A stretch of DNA of 64,000 nt from Gymnothorax reevesii (GCA_029721435.1 CM056583.1:70798120-70862119); one strand, 5' to 3'. Positions 45,392 to 59,100 are shown, counted from the stretch's first letter. Numbers and translations are program-made. The notes: generated by a model from the letters alone, not told the origin.

Positions 45392-47729
45392 GTGAGGATG
45401 GAGGTCGCGCAGCAAGAGCATAAATTTCTCTTTCTCGCTCACTCGCTCTCTTTTCACTTTCACAAGCACACACACACACGCACATTTACTCATACAGGTT
45501 TCTTCATCAACATGAAGGAAAGTTGTTCAATAAAACCATTGCGATGTCTCATTATTTAGCTCATAACAAAGCACTGACACAAAACACTTCAGTCAACCTC
45601 TTCTCAGTATCCTATTCCCACTGCTGTTTATAGACAAATTCTATTTCCATTATATGCTGTCTGCTACTCTTCCATGATTTTTACGTTTAAAAGCCTTTAA
45701 CAATTGTCTGCTAAATTCATACTGGGCCCAATTACTGTCTTTTTTTCGTCATTTATTTCCTTTAAAAAAATCTTTATTGAAACTGTACAACCTGTTGTAA
45801 AATATAAAGCCCTTCAGTTACAATAGAATACCTTTGAATTGGAGCAATACGAGGGGCCTGAAGGGCATCAGTCAGGCAGAAGAGCTTACCTTCACACTAT
45901 GGCCAAAAATAAACAACAAACAGTTGATCAATCACTCCCAGTTTGTAGGAACTAACCTACATATCCATGCTTGTATGTTGCTGCTATAAAGTTTGTGTAA
46001 TCTCTGCATTATTGCAGATTTTAATGGTATGAAAAATCCAAATAAACTATTCTTATAGGGGATTTATTTCAAATCCTCAATAAATATTCTCTCTGCTTTG
46101 GTTTAAGAACCATATTTTTAGTCACACAAACAAATCATATTCTGTTTCTAGCATTATTCTTAAATCTAGGCATTTTTGTGGCCGCATCAAATTATGTAGT
46201 TGTTAAACAGACAGAGGAAAATGGCAAGGAAGGGATAAATGAAGGAAGACTTTTGTATTTACCGTCAAGATTCACACTCCAGCAAGTGACCCAAAGTGCA
46301 AGGCAACATTTATAATGTTACAACAGAAAGACTAGCTTTCTAGTATTCTGGTGGAGCCCATTCAAAGCCTCTACTGTAATTTAATTGATTTTCCATACTA
46401 TGATCTTTGAGTTTCTGTCAATCATTACTGGCTGCAAATACTTTGGCTGCCAATTTGTCCAGTCTATATTGTATATGTAAAATCGGGTGTGTTTTATACC
46501 GTACAGTTTTTGCACATTTAGTGTCAAAAACCGGGAAAAAAGATTGTTGCCATTTTAAACCGTCTCTTTTTCATACATTTACGCACAAATACTGTATGTG
46601 TAAATTGGTGTAGAAATGGTGATATCGTTTTTTGTAGTATGACTTTTTGTAGAAGGAAAAGGAGGACATTAAATACTAAATCTAAGCGTTAAATATGAAT
46701 CAAATTGCTAAAGATGTATATAATTTAGATTTTTTAAGATTTAAGGTTTAGATTTAACCTGCAGATGGCACTGTCAGCTTAGCATTGCTGTTCTGTGGGT
46801 CGTACAAGACTTAAGCGTGAAGACAGCTCGAGCGATGGCTGTTTCCTTAGGTGTATGGGCAGCATTATTTTTTTCTGTACCGTTAATGCGTCTCTGTTCC
46901 ATTCCATTCCATTGTAAGTGAACTGTATCCTTTTTAGCTCGCTAGCCAGTTGGCTATGTAGCCGAATACTTTGGCGCGCTAGCTATAACATTATACAGTT
47001 CGATATCACTTTAGTTTGCTTTATACTTAATACTTGCGTGTATTATAAACATATGACACTTTAGAGCATTTAAATGACGCTCTCACTTGTGCCATCTAAT
47101 TTGCATGAAAAAGCCCCCTGAAATGGAACTTTACTTTTGATATTCATGTCTCCAATTAGTTGTGTGTTGCACTGGCAGGAAAGTGCCCACTGGATGAAGC
47201 AAACTGTCTGTGTGTGTATCCTCAGACAAAGTACTTGCAGATAATACAATACAATGTGTCACTTGAAGTACTGCTTCCAAAAGGTTGTTCAAAAACAAAA
47301 GAAAATAAAAATGTTCTGAGCAAATTTAAGGTTCATATGCTGTGCCTAGCACAGGTGTTGGGGTCAATTAAAAGCACAAGATGCCATGTTCTTTCTAAGT
47401 TTTTACACGACAGTCGCAATTAGAAGTAAAGCTTGAAACAATGCTTATCGTCCTTTTGATATGCTCCAGACTTGGAATCAAATGCAGAGGCAGAGTACAA
47501 TCCAATAGGTAGGTATATTGATCGCAGTACGGTAATGACTGGGGATGGAACCTTAGTGGAAGAAGTGACAACAGAACCCCAGAGGGAGAGAGCACTGTTC
47601 AACATAGATGTAATAGGCGAAACTGGGCTGCCAATCGCTGGCCAGTGGCTTCCAGGATAATATCCTGGAGGAATGCACACTTTGCCTGGGCAGAATTGTT
47701 TCACAGGCCTATGGAGTAGATTGAGGGGA

Positions 47730-47945
47730 ATTTGATTCCAATCCTCATGACTCTATAAGGACTGGGAGCTTGTTACCAGCATACTGGATAGATGAGAACC
47801 CAATCCGGGACCCTGAATAGGCTATGGAGCTTGTTCCTATCCAACTGGACAAAGGAACTGACTTGAATTTGGTTAAGTTAAAAGCAGTCCCAATCCTGGA
47901 CACTGAGTAGGCTTGGGAGCTTGTTAGAGCTAACAGAGTAAAGAC
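47730..47945. repeat. Three degenerate copies of a unit of about 70 bp
   Basis: The words ACTGGGAGCTTGTTACCAGC, GCTATGGAGCTTGTTCCTAT and GCTTGGGAGCTTGTTAGAGC recur at about 47760, 47821 and 47909, each preceded by a GACT/CCTGAATAGG/CTGAGTAGG-like stretch. Copies differ considerably. Origin unknown. Confidence 0.5.
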
Positions 47946-48148
47946 AAAAGCTTCGGCAAATTGCTGTCATTAAAGGTTTCATCACACTTAATAAAGTCAG
48001 AGTTTTCTCTGGGAATACTGACTGTTTCTAAGCCCAAGTAGCAGATTACAATTCAGCATCATGCAACTCAAACAAAGCCATTAGCATAAATGAGACATCG
48101 CCAGGGAGGGGAATACAGGCAAGACGTGAACCAATCAAGTTATATATA

Positions 48149-49621
48149 CTGTAGTGTGCACTGATGATTATACACTTTACAAAATGAAGATAAATCAGAA
48201 ACAAAGTACTATTCAAGTATTTGTTTAATGTAATCTTGGATTATATAGAAGAAAATAAGTAAATGGATAACAATACACATTAAAAACAAAAATAATAATG
48301 TATTTTGTAGAGAAAAAGTCAAATATATAGCGTGACCACCATTTGCTTTGATTACAGCATTTAATTTTTCAGGCATAGTTTTCACTTTTTTTATTTTCTC
48401 ACTCGGTAAACCATTCCATATGGTTTGAAGTTCATTCCAAAGAGATTCTTTGATTTTACGACAGTTTTGCTCAATCGGATTAAGGTCTCGATTTTTATGT
48501 CAGCAGATGTCTCTTTCCGACTGAGATAATTCTTGCAGAACTTAGAAGTGCATTCAGGGTCATTATCATGTTGAAAATAAAATTCCGGACCAATCAGTCT
48601 CTTTCCAGATGGTAATGCGTGCCTCACAAGGATGCTGTGATACTTCTTTTGATTCATGATTTCATTGATATTTAGGAGATCACTAGCTCCTTTTGAGCAG
48701 ACTGAGCCCCAAACCATAATTTTACCACCTCCATGTTTTACTGAAGGGATTAAACTGTCAGTTTTGAAACATCCTCCAACTCTACAGTGCACATACTGTA
48801 ACTAATGCGTTTGAGTAAGAAAATTTTGAATTTTGATTCATTGGTCTAAAGGACTTGTCCCAGTCCATTGATGTCCAATCCTTGAATTTCTTGGCAAACT
48901 CAAGTGTTCTTTCGATGTTGCCAGCTCTTGGTAGCAACACAACCAATCAGACTATTTTCACTCAGGCATCTGGAAATAGTGTATCTTGATACTCTCATCT
49001 CTTCATTCCACACGCTATTTTTTTTCCTCTTTTTTTGGTCATACACAGATAACGAATGCCAGAGGCACTTAACTTCCGTTTTGCATTCCTATTGCCACTA
49101 TTTTTCAGGGAAGCGGTCTCTTTTAAAAGCTTGATGGTGTTTCTTCCGGTGCTATAGCAGCATTTAACTTCATCAGCATCGCGTAAGACTGCAGTGTGGC
49201 TGCGAACAGAGATCTTCAAGAGCTCCTTCCATCATGCAATTGTGTTTATCAGTGTGACACTGCTCAAAGTCCAGGTCACCTTATGTATACTGGAGCAGCT
49301 AACCATCAGAGGTAATTTTGCTGAATAATGTTGCCACAAACCAGTTGAAACTAATTTCCTAGCATCAATGATCATGGAATGAGCCTTCAAACATACATTC
49401 AGGCTATGCAATAGTCAAAAAAAAAAATTTTAGGCACCTTTCAATTGTTAAACAAAATCACTGAAATTTTTTTTTTATATTACCCATATTTTTGACCTCA
49501 ATATTCTTGTGAGAATGATTTTTTTGTTGTTCTCATTGCCTACAATAGACATTTTAAAGCAATATACTGGGACCCCTTGTAGATGAAAGTGGCAGTGTAT
49601 ATTCATCAATGCGCACTACTG
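48149..49621 (-). mobile_element. Tc1-like transposon, minus strand
   Basis: The left end CTGTAGTGTGCACTGATGA and reverse-complemented right end CAGTAGTGCGCATTGATGA are inverted repeats of about 28 bp, flanked by TA (48147-48148, 49622-49623). The interior holds a broken transposase on the minus strand. The length of about 1.47 kb is normal for Tc1. It belongs to a different family from the element at 13894-15456. Confidence 0.88.
48391..49219 (-). pseudogene. Degraded Tc1-like transposase
   Basis: The minus-strand frame 48391-48792 shows VKHGGGKIMVWGSVCSKGAS and FYFQHDNDPECTS, which carry the block before, and the residue of, the second catalytic aspartate of the DDE domain. The N-terminal frame (48995-49219) is basic with RNTIKLLKETASLKNSGNRN-like sequence matching the DNA-binding region. 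The frame between them and the final DD34E part (48391-48490) is scrambled. Several stops and shifts make it inactive. Confidence 0.82.
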
Positions 49622-52600
49622 TACTTCGAATAAACATGTAAGTTGCTTATATATATATAAAACACACACTCAGGGACACACATGCACAAATACACTTTTT
49701 TATTGCTATTTTGAAAACTTTTCTGAAGGATTTTTTTTTTTTGCTCAATGTGTCAAAAATCATAACTGGTTCAGAAATGGACAGTCAGTGCTAAGCTTAA
49801 TCTCGCACAGCCTCTACCTCTCGACTGCTGTTTTTCCCTGATAGGCATAATGCTGTTTACTCCCAGCTCCCATCTCCACTGCTTCTGGAGATGTGAGCAA
49901 GGAAGCTGCCAATCACTTTCTTTCTATGACAATTATAGAGGCTTATGGTGAAATAAACCCATTCTTCTTCCTTAACGAAACCCCCTAAATTGAACAGTGC
50001 TCACTACAGCACAAAAAGAAATCAATTTGGCACTGTAAGTTGGAATCCGTATGAAATAGTTTGGTTCCGTTTTTGCCTGTGGCTATATCACTTTGCTTAT
50101 CAAGCCCTGATCGAAAAGGCTCTTCTGTTGCGCCTGCTTGTAAGGTGCCAGTGAGGATTGTTGAGATTTGCTCAAATTACAAATGGTGATGAATCTCATG
50201 AAACCACTTCAGTTGGGAGTGAAAAAGTGAATGAAGTTAAGATAATTGTTTATTATACAGACAGCTGAGAGAGAGAATCTTGAGGTGAAAAGCCATTGGA
50301 GCGTAGGATTTACTGGAATATTATAAGTTACACAGTTTGTCAGAGGGCCAATACAGAAATATATGGGGTCCATAAATGGCAAATATTTCCAGAGATGCCA
50401 GGGGAGATAATATACTCGCACACTATGTCTGGGCTAGGAGAAGTATTGGGAATATACGGGGTTTCCACATGGCTGCTTTCGACCAATGCCATCCGAGTAT
50501 GCTGTCTGAGGTGGGATAATATAAGTTGTACAGCTCTTTCAAGGGGTATATGGCGTGATGTACCCTGCATAAATTTTTGTAGTGTTTTTTTTTTTTTTTT
50601 TTTTGATAAAAAGTTTACCCAGCTCCCTTGTGGTTATCTGCGAATATTACAACTTGAGGAAATAAACAGCGTAACTGGGGACCTTTTTAATCTTTCTTGA
50701 GTTTGTCAAGATACATTCTTTGCAAAAACTCACCTTGGTTGTAATGTGTCTGAACAAAGATATGTAATGGGTCAAACTCGGTGAAAAGTGGAAGTAGTTT
50801 AAGGTTGATTTGATTTCAAGAGTGATTGTCACACTCTCAGCCATGATGATGAATGCCATCTCAATCTCCAATTCCTTTCTCCATTCGTAATTGTGCAGCG
50901 TGTGGCCCCCTTTCTTCCAACAAAAATAAATAACATAGTTGGCTTTCAACCAATATCTGTTTTTCTGACATTAATAAGTGACTTTGCTGCCACCCTCAAA
51001 AGTAATGATTCTCGCGCAATTTTATTGCTTTGCTTCTCTCCAGTGAAAACGTTCCTAATTTTATACCTACAAAAAAAAGCCGCATTCTTGGTGACAAGTA
51101 GCTCACATACGCAATTTATGCATTAAAATGTGTTACCTTGGCTTCAATTCCTGCGCAGTTCTCACCTTGATGTTCCAGTATCGATTGCTGAGAATTTGAG
51201 GCTTGTGGTCTTACAACCATACCAGGCCATTGCAAACAGTTTGGTGTGCGTGAATAAAGGGTGAAATAGAAGTGAGAAAATCGCTGTGGATGAATGTCAG
51301 CAAACAGTGCCCTCAATTAAATCCATTAATAGGGTGTATGGTGGAAATCTTAAGCCCCTTAACAACAGTGCCAAAATAAAATAAAAAAAATCTCAAGACC
51401 AGTACATATAATGTTCATTATGTGGGCTGCACATCATTTTGATATTTTCATGCCCCTGACACATTTTTCCACCATTTCATCAGAAGAAAGGCCCTAATGT
51501 ACCACCATCGTGATCTATCACTTGTGTCTGCCTCTGTAAAGAGCATTCATTAATAATACTGTATGAACGCCTGCAAATTTGATCTAAATAGAGATCTAAA
51601 TCTTTTTCATTTTGACCGCAGGGAATTTATGGAGGGAAATGAATGTTACATGTTGATTGTGAGACTTCAGTGAACATTAGTCTTTTTACTTAACTGCAAT
51701 CATTAGCAAATGTCTACATAGTAACACAAAGGTATAATACACACATTCAGTATGCAGTGACACTCATGTGCCATCTGTTAATATAGGCCTTTACTTTGCG
51801 TGACAGGAAATTGAAGTATTCTAAACAGGCTGACAATGAAGAAATAATATTGACTATAACTACCTGTGGTTAGGACAGGGTCCAAGTAATCAATACTGTT
51901 TGATTATTCTGCCTCTATGCACAGTGAATGTTTTTGAGTTTTGTGTGTGGGTAATAAAGACAAAATTACTCCTAAAAATACATTTTTATATATGTCATAA
52001 TGACATAATGTACTTACGTATGTCCTTATTATATTGATTGTGCAAAGAAAATTATAGTCTGTCAGTCCCATTCTGTAATCCTGACATAAGCGATTGCTAT
52101 GACTTATTTCTGGTTCCCTTTTTTCACTGGGGCCACTTTTTAATGATTTATTATTCAATCATTTATTAGCTCATGAACAAGATACTACTACACGACTTAG
52201 TACAGTCATAGCATTACCATTTTTGGATTTTATCTGATGCAATAATGAACATCGCTTTGAAATTTTCCTGGGCAATTTCTCTGTTAAGTCTTTTCATCAT
52301 GTAGCCATCTTTTGGTGCTGAATATATAATTTTTATTTGATTTTACACCCCTAACAATTGTTCCTCATTTAGTGCCTTTGGATTTGTCAAGGTGCAACTG
52401 AAATGAAAGACAATTGATGGAACACTGTTTTCAAAGTTATCTAAATGTCACAATTCTTAATATTCTCTGCATTTCTTACGTACGCTAAGCTAGCATTGTA
52501 CTGTATCTTATGAGCCGTTTTGCTCCATTGAAACGGAATACTCATCCGTTGTTCACTGGTGTACTTTTTTGTCGAAAGAAACGGCTCACAATAATTGGAT

Positions 52601-52740
52601 ACGATTAGGATGAATAAGCCGACTCTTCGGGAGCTAATATTTATTTTAGGAATTTTTTGGTGGTTTGGGATGCTTTTGGTAGAGGATGCATTACTGTTTG
52701 TTTTTCAAATTCCTGTAGTATTGGATTAAAAGCTGCTATG

Positions 52741-53051
52741 GTCACACTTTAGATGAAGTGTGGCTTATAAACGCTTTATGCAACATGTATAATAATATAC
52801 CAGATGTCATATCACTGACAATGAAATTAACTAGCAGCTAAATACTACTATAAGGGGTGACATTGTCTGCTAAGTAGCATTGTTTTTGGCACATCTGGCA
52901 TCACATGCTGAATAAAGATATGTTATTTCACCCTTTACAAAGCATTACATTTGCTTACATATGATTTATGAAGACAGTATGTCTCATTTATGAAGGCATT
53001 ATACATGCATAATAAAGCCTTCATGAACAACACTTCATCTAAAGTGTGATC
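52741..53051. mobile_element. MITE with ACACTTCATCTAAAGTG ends
   Basis: Left end GTCACACTTTAGATGAAGTG and reverse-complemented right end GATCACACTTTAGATGAAGT are inverted repeats of about 20 bp with weaker similarity for a further 25 bp (CTTATAAACGCTTTATGCA versus TTCATGAAGGCTTTATTATG). The 310-bp interior is noncoding. No clear target duplication was found, so the superfamily is open. Confidence 0.7.
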
Positions 53052-53357
53052 GCAACCACATTTTGGTTCTTTGGCATTGTCCGACAAGCTTTCAGTTCCA
53101 AGGTAGGTATGTTACAGAAAATGTCTCACTCTTATCCTATCTCCTCTCTTACTGGAGAAATATTTGTTCCAGAACCCTGTGCTCTCCATACAGCCTCGGC
53201 ACGATGTCTGTTAGTTTAAGTGCCACTGTTTGTCCTTCAAATCAGTTTTTTTTTTTGGTCGAAGAGCACTTTAAAAACCATTACCTGATAAGAGCCGTCT
53301 GCTTATTACCTAGGACCCCCTGCGCAGTACTTTTACTTCCAGTCCCTGTGTTTTCAG

Positions 53358-53529
53358 GCCTCAAACCAATGAGGGCGGTGAAATACTGCTCAGCCCAGCG
53401 GTGTCTTATGGCCCACCTGGGCTTGACCTTTCCTGCCCAGTTGCCATGACGATAGCCCACTGCGCTGAGGTCAACACAGAAAACTGGAGCATACGACTCA
53501 AGAGACTGACACGGAAAAGCAAGTGGGAG
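53358..53529 (+). CDS. unc5d: unc5d exon: end of ZU5
   Basis: The 172-bp exon completes the arginine codon of the previous exon and encodes PQTNEGGEILLSPAVSYGPP, GLDLSCPVAMTIAHCAEVNT and ENWSIRLKRLTRKSKWE. The LLSP-V-x-GPPG and TIPHCAE-like strands are typical of the second half of ZU5. It ends in phase 0 at GAG with donor GTAAGA. The acceptor is TGTGTTTTCAG; an overlapping frame that starts further upstream and ends at 53449 is not coding. No known catalytic function; the domain is structural and regulatory. Confidence 0.95.
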
Positions 53530-54078
53530 GTAAGAGCGTGTCACGATCTGGGATTGATCTGGCTGAAGCGCCGAAGTTCATTTGATATTATATGACTGAT
53601 ATGTTTTGTGACATCTGATCATTTTCAATTGCATGAGGTCATTCTTGAATTGGACACAACTGACCATTGTTGTCCAAATATTTTGTATTCAATTTCAATT
53701 ATGTTACTTATATATGTATTTGTGTCAACGTGTCAAAATGCGCAGGTCCAATCCACCTTCCCTCATTCATTGATCCAGGCACGCACTATATGGGTTTCTT
53801 TCCGGTGTCAGTGTTAGTTTGAGCTTTGTGTGTGACGGGTGAATACTTTCTCACACTTGGAGGTAGACAGAGGGCGAGGATATGGAGAGGAGCTCAGGAG
53901 ATAACCCAGCAGACAGTAAGATGACTCTGCGGGAACTGAAAGCCTTACAGCATGTGACTGCCGGGCACATGACACGTGTCCTCTGTCGGTAAACTCAGTA
54001 AAGTGCATCCAGAGGACTAGGTTAGACATGGGCGACTGAACGCTGTCACAGTGATGAAAATTAGTGGAAAAGCGGAGA

Positions 54079-54082
<4 letters not shown>

Positions 54083-54150
<68 letters not shown>

Positions 54151-54179
54151 CTCAAAAAATAAAAACACTTGGAGTTTTA

Positions 54180-54225
<46 letters not shown>

Positions 54226-54248
54226 TCCAAGTGTTTTTATTTTTTGAG

Positions 54249-54324
<76 letters not shown>
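54083..54324. repeat. Large AT-rich palindrome with 32-bp unique arms
   Basis: TA repeats are interrupted by AGCTCAAAAAATAAAAACAC (running to 54180) and its exact inverse ending in GTGTTTTTATTTTTTGAGCT (54219-54250). Arms, inner spacer and flanks are TA tracts, so the whole 240 bp can fold back on itself. Loops of this type form cruciforms and are hard to assemble. Confidence 0.9.
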
Positions 54325-54329
<5 letters not shown>

Positions 54330-55266
54330 ATAGATAGCATTATATGACTTCTGGTAATATTAATAGAGTTATTATCCTGAGATAGACTTTCTTCTCATTG
54401 AATAGCCTCTGAGAGTGCACAGCAAATAAGCCTAATGGGAGATATAGGAATATGTTTAGAGGCAGATCTGCAGTGTGCGTGTCAGACTCCGCAATCTATT
54501 GCGTAATTTCCTACTTATATTTTCATGATATGCTGTGGAACTTGGCAAGGTGACATGTGGTCTAATTCAGGCAGACCTGCAGGCCTCAATTCCTGTTCCT
54601 GGTGTGTTTTTATGACAGATATAGCTGCAATGAAAGCCCAGGAAAAGGTAATAACACCTAGGGGGCAGGGACCTATGCATGTACTATTGGCTGCAAAGAA
54701 ACTTATCTAGACTCTACTTCTGCCCATAGGACATAAACACCGCAGTACTTGGCTCCAGTCTCCTTTTAATATTTTTTTTTGCTATCTCACTTGCTATCTT
54801 GCACGAGTCGTACATATGGTATTCTCAGCTCTGGTTTCTAAATCCTGCCAAGCTTTTCACAACTAGGTGTCTGTAAGAAGGAATTTGAATAAAAATTTAC
54901 AGAATTTTTTTAATTTAACAGTTTTCATTGGAAGACATGGCCACTACTGGGAGCTAACCCTTTTTAATGGTGTAGAAGATCTAAATGAAATATATGCACT
55001 TTGTGCCTGCATTTCATAATTGGTTCACAGCATGAAGGTGTGAGCAAAGTAACGCCAAGTTTCCAGGGCTGTGGGGGCAGTATCTTGACACTTGTTCTTT
55101 TAACTGTAAATGACATGCTTATGGGGTAATTCTCAAAGAAAAAAGTTACACAAAAGAAACAGACAAGTTGCAGTTACAAACCCATGGGATCTTAATGTAT
55201 CTCTCAGGCAACATGGTAGAAGCCAACTTGAATCCTGCTATTACTTAGAAATAATGATTTCCCCGC

Positions 55267-55298
55267 TTCCCCCCCCCCCCCCCCCCCCCTTTTTTTTT
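55267..55298. repeat. Adjacent C and T homopolymers
   Basis: About 22 C followed by about 9 T, then AG. Confidence 0.95.
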
Positions 55299-55877
55299 AG
55301 GCATGGAATGGCTTGCGATGTTATGGTAGTTTCTAGCTGGGAAAAAATATAAATGCCATTTTTTTAAATTGAGTTTACTTGCTTCAAATTGTGTGCAATG
55401 GTGCTTGACTTCAGCTTCTAGTGGAGTTTTACAAAGAAAGAAATCGAGTCTACTGTGCTACTACTAATGACTGTAGAAATGCTGCTCCTGGGAGCTGAAT
55501 AATACATCCTGGCTTTGAACTGTATAGACTCTCGGTACAAAGTCAGTCCCTCTGAAGTCATAACCCTCCACCGTCAGTTGGTCTATAACTTCTTGCACGC
55601 ACGTGCGCACACACACATACACAAGACACACACACTTTTAATGTTGACATTCCCTCTCTTGCAAATCATGAGCCCATTGTATCTAAGTTTGGAGTAAAGA
55701 ATGAAAGCATTAAGCAGGAAACATCATATTAAAGGTACAATACTCAGTGCAGAACCCAGTACACTGTGGGATGTATGCACAACTTTACCTGGATGTGGAC
55801 TGAGGAGAAGGAATGTCTCTGATGTTTGTAATTTCCTTTCAGTTTACATTAGTATGTGTGTTGAATGTATCTTGTAG

Positions 55878-56105
55878 GATGTGATGTCAGCAGAGGAGGA
55901 GACCACTTCCTGTTACTGCCTGATGGATTCCCAGTGCTGCCACCTGCTGCTGGAACACCCTGGTTGTTATGCACTGTTTGGGGAGCCCTTCACTGATGCT
56001 GCTGAGAAGAGGATAAGGTTAACTGTGTTTGGGAGCACCGGTGCCAGCTCCATGGACTATACCCTGAGAGTTTACTGTGTGGATGATACCCCTACTGCCT
56101 ATCAG
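55878..56105 (+). CDS. unc5d: unc5d exon: start of UPA domain
   Basis: The 228-bp exon (phase 0 to 0) encodes DVMSAEEETTSCYCLMDSQC, CHLLLEHPGCYALFGEPFTD, AAEKRIRLTVFGSTGASSMD and YTLRVYCVDDTPTAYQ. The SCYCLxD and YALFGEP strands and the LRVYCVDDTP end are strongly conserved at the start of UPA, the domain shared by UNC5, PIDD and ankyrins. Acceptor ATCTTGTAG. The donor is GTGCTG, weaker than consensus; reading through it gives three more residues and a stop at 56117, so retained intron would truncate the receptor before the death domain. Confidence 0.95.
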
Positions 56106-59100
56106 GTGCTGTGCTGAAGCTGGGGTTTTTCCATGTGTCTTTGTCCAATGTGTTGCCCCTCTTTGATTTTAAGAAAAGTAAGCTTCTTCACTGTGTTTAG
56201 CTGGTGTGACACTTTTTCTGGGGTCATATAAGCAATGTTACCCACTGAAGCAACAATTGTTACTGATTTATTCAGAGGGATCTTGATCGGAGAAGAACTG
56301 TAATTGCATTGCTATATACCTGAGGGACTGCCGTTTGTCTTGACTTTGGCATTTGCATGTAGCATCACTCACTGGCCAAAGTTGAGGTTGAAGTGGTAGC
56401 TAGACATCAAGCTACTTCCCATTAAAACAAGGCTGTGAAGACTTTTCATTTATTATTGTGCCCAAGTCAAGATTATCTGGGCCTGAAATGAGCACCCAGA
56501 ATATCTCATTCCACTTACACAGTTTGGAGAGTTTGATTACAACAGGAAGAGTGAGAGTCTGCAAGGTGGCTCCATTTCCTCTTGTACTTGATCGAGTGTT
56601 TTTTTTTCCCCTCAATCATTAAATTCAATGCAACATCGATGATTTTTGTTTGCCAGAGCAATCAAACCTCCTGAGAGGGATATCGCCAGCATTACATGAT
56701 GCGCCTATTTACTGAACCGCCATCAAGACTTGATCAGTATCTGGTCAAGCGGCTGAAATTATGACATGTAATATCTGTGGAGAACACAATAAACCAAACA
56801 ATCAGAGTGGAATTTTCCAACATTTTTGGGTAAAATATTTTATACCAGGAAATCCAGAAAAAAACTGCCACTAATTTTTATTCATTGAGAATTTATATTA
56901 CTGAATTCATTTATCTAAATTGATTTGCTGGAGGATTCAGTGGCTTTACCACCAATTTGAAATCTGTACCAGTGGCACTATGATCAGGTTTTAATCCGCT
57001 GCTACAAAAACTGGCTCCTGGACTCTTAATTTTACAGTGAAGACTAAGTTTGTGCGAGAATAGCAGTCAGGGGAGGAAATAGTCTAAAAAATAATCAAAT
57101 GTTGACTGAAATCATGACCAATCAAATGTCACCACTCTAGAGTTACTGGGGAAACTACCAGCATGCATTTTAAAAGCATATGGTAATTATGTGCAAACGG
57201 TAGCACTGACTCCTCACCCCATATCGATCCATATTCATGAGTGATGGTGCCTCAAGATGAGTCAGCCTTCATCGAGCCCTCCAATCTGCTTCATCCATAA
57301 TAATCAACAACAGTGTTGACCACACATCATGGACTTTGCCCCTTTCGAAAACATTGCATCCCCCCCCCCATTGTCTTCCTCTGCTCTCATATTTTCAGTT
57401 TTTTTTTTTTTTTTTTTTTGTTTGAGCCATTGTTGTTCCACTGAGGACATCTGTTTTCAGTGGATTTGTCACTGTAATTATGCCAGTCAGTCTCTCGATT
57501 ATTTACATGTAGCTGTGGGCTAGTCTTTGACTCTGATGGTCTCCTGGCTTAATTCAGAAATATTAAATATTCAAGTAATATTTATTTATTTGCCTCTTGC
57601 CTCTTGTACATCTTCACATATAATTCCGTGAGTTGCAGTTCATGGTAAATTAGCCGGCGGTTGTTCAATATCTTAGTCCTTTCTGAGACTTGCACTGTGC
57701 AATCTGATCGATTTCTTTCATTTTTCATTTTATTATGCTGTAGTGTATGATAACTTGAAATAAATATAACTTGTAGTTTATTTTAAGAGGTGGACTCTCC
57801 AGGTTCAGAAAGTAAAGGTCCTCCCTGCCATTTCGTTATTACCACCAGGATTTGCTTATGAGCTCAGCTAACTTCAGCCATCTATTTTGTGAAATCAGCA
57901 GGCTGAGTTTCATGGGTGGAAAAAATACGCCTGTAGGAATTTTACTTCCGGACCTGTGTATTTTCCTACTCAGTTTATTTTGGACGAGCTAAGAAGCCTA
58001 TGTGCAGTTGCTTTTCCCAGCTATCAGTCTGTTCAATATACTGTAGAAGAAATTTTACTCAGTTTTTAGTGCTTAAAGCTGTAGACATTGCTTTATTATT
58101 TTAAAAGATGGGAATTGGTCTGGAAACAGAAAAGTGCAAGACGGTGGGTTTGCTATGGGATTGTTCTTGCATCAGTATGTGATGTGTATGTCAACTGCAA
58201 ATGGGTCACTTGCCACCATCCAGCGCACTGCTCTTCAGTATGTCATGTTCTTCTGGTCACAGCACTAGTGCTGCCCTGGGACGATACAAAAACCAAAATA
58301 TCTGTACGTGCTCTGGTGCATCCATAAAATTAGGATAGATTAAGTCTTTCTCCCTAAACCATTTCCCATATATTTCCATAAAACCACACTATGTTTAAAA
58401 TCAATCAATTTTGCTTCCATAATTTTGATGCCACCAAATAACTGCATACAGGAAATGATGGATGAACCACCTGACTACTGGGACAAGCAAAGAGTCCTAA
58501 CAGAGATCGATTTCCTTTTTCTCATGAATTTCGGATCTCCTGATTATATTTGGCTTTTAAACACCAGGGAAGACAGCGCACAAAAAGCTCTGGCATGTGC
58601 GTGGCAAGAGGGCCCCTCTCCAGGGTTGGCTGGAATTCAATTTCCCTGAGCCACCCTGGAAAAAACATAACACTAGACACAATTTCATCTTGACATGCTG
58701 GTTGTTTTTATTTTATTTTATTTATTTAGCTAAGCCAGGTATTTCAGAATGAATCTTTGTAATCCCAGCCGATGCCCATCTCCTCTCTTTTTTTCTCCTT
58801 GAATGGAATGGTAAGGGGAATGACTTAGGCATTGAAATCCCCTGACAACCAATGAAGAACACAAAAAAATGAATGAAAATTTCAGTCAACTTAGAAGTAG
58901 CTTCTATTGATTGAAGGTTCACTTGTTGATGGTTCAAGTTCTTTTGCTGCTCCCCTCTCCTCTTGAAACATTAAAGTGAAAATTCCAGAGACTTGTATCA
59001 TTATTAGAAGTAGGCAGGGCATTTTACCTCCTGTATTTGACATACCTCTTAACAAAAAACAAGGCTTGCATTCAAATTCACAGTCATTGAATGGCTTTTG

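Larger units (their letters stand above)
45392..53357 (+). other. Intron inside ZU5 (second)
   Basis: The 8 kb intron includes a degenerate repeat block (47730-47945), a Tc1-like element on the minus strand (48149-49621) and a MITE (52741-53051). The parts 45400-47450, 49630-52735 and 53055-53350 contain short simple repeats but no gene or element I can name. Confidence 0.75.
53530..55877 (+). other. Intron between ZU5 and UPA exons
   Basis: It contains the 240-bp AT palindrome (54083-54324) and a C/T homopolymer block (55267-55298). Other parts (53540-54080, 54330-55265, 55300-55870) show no gene; a short CA run lies at about 55605-55635. Confidence 0.75.

Noticed and set aside
53063..53449. 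A 128-codon frame over the ZU5 exon
   Set aside because: It is a shadow of the real exon in another frame; the homologous reading frame starts at 53358.
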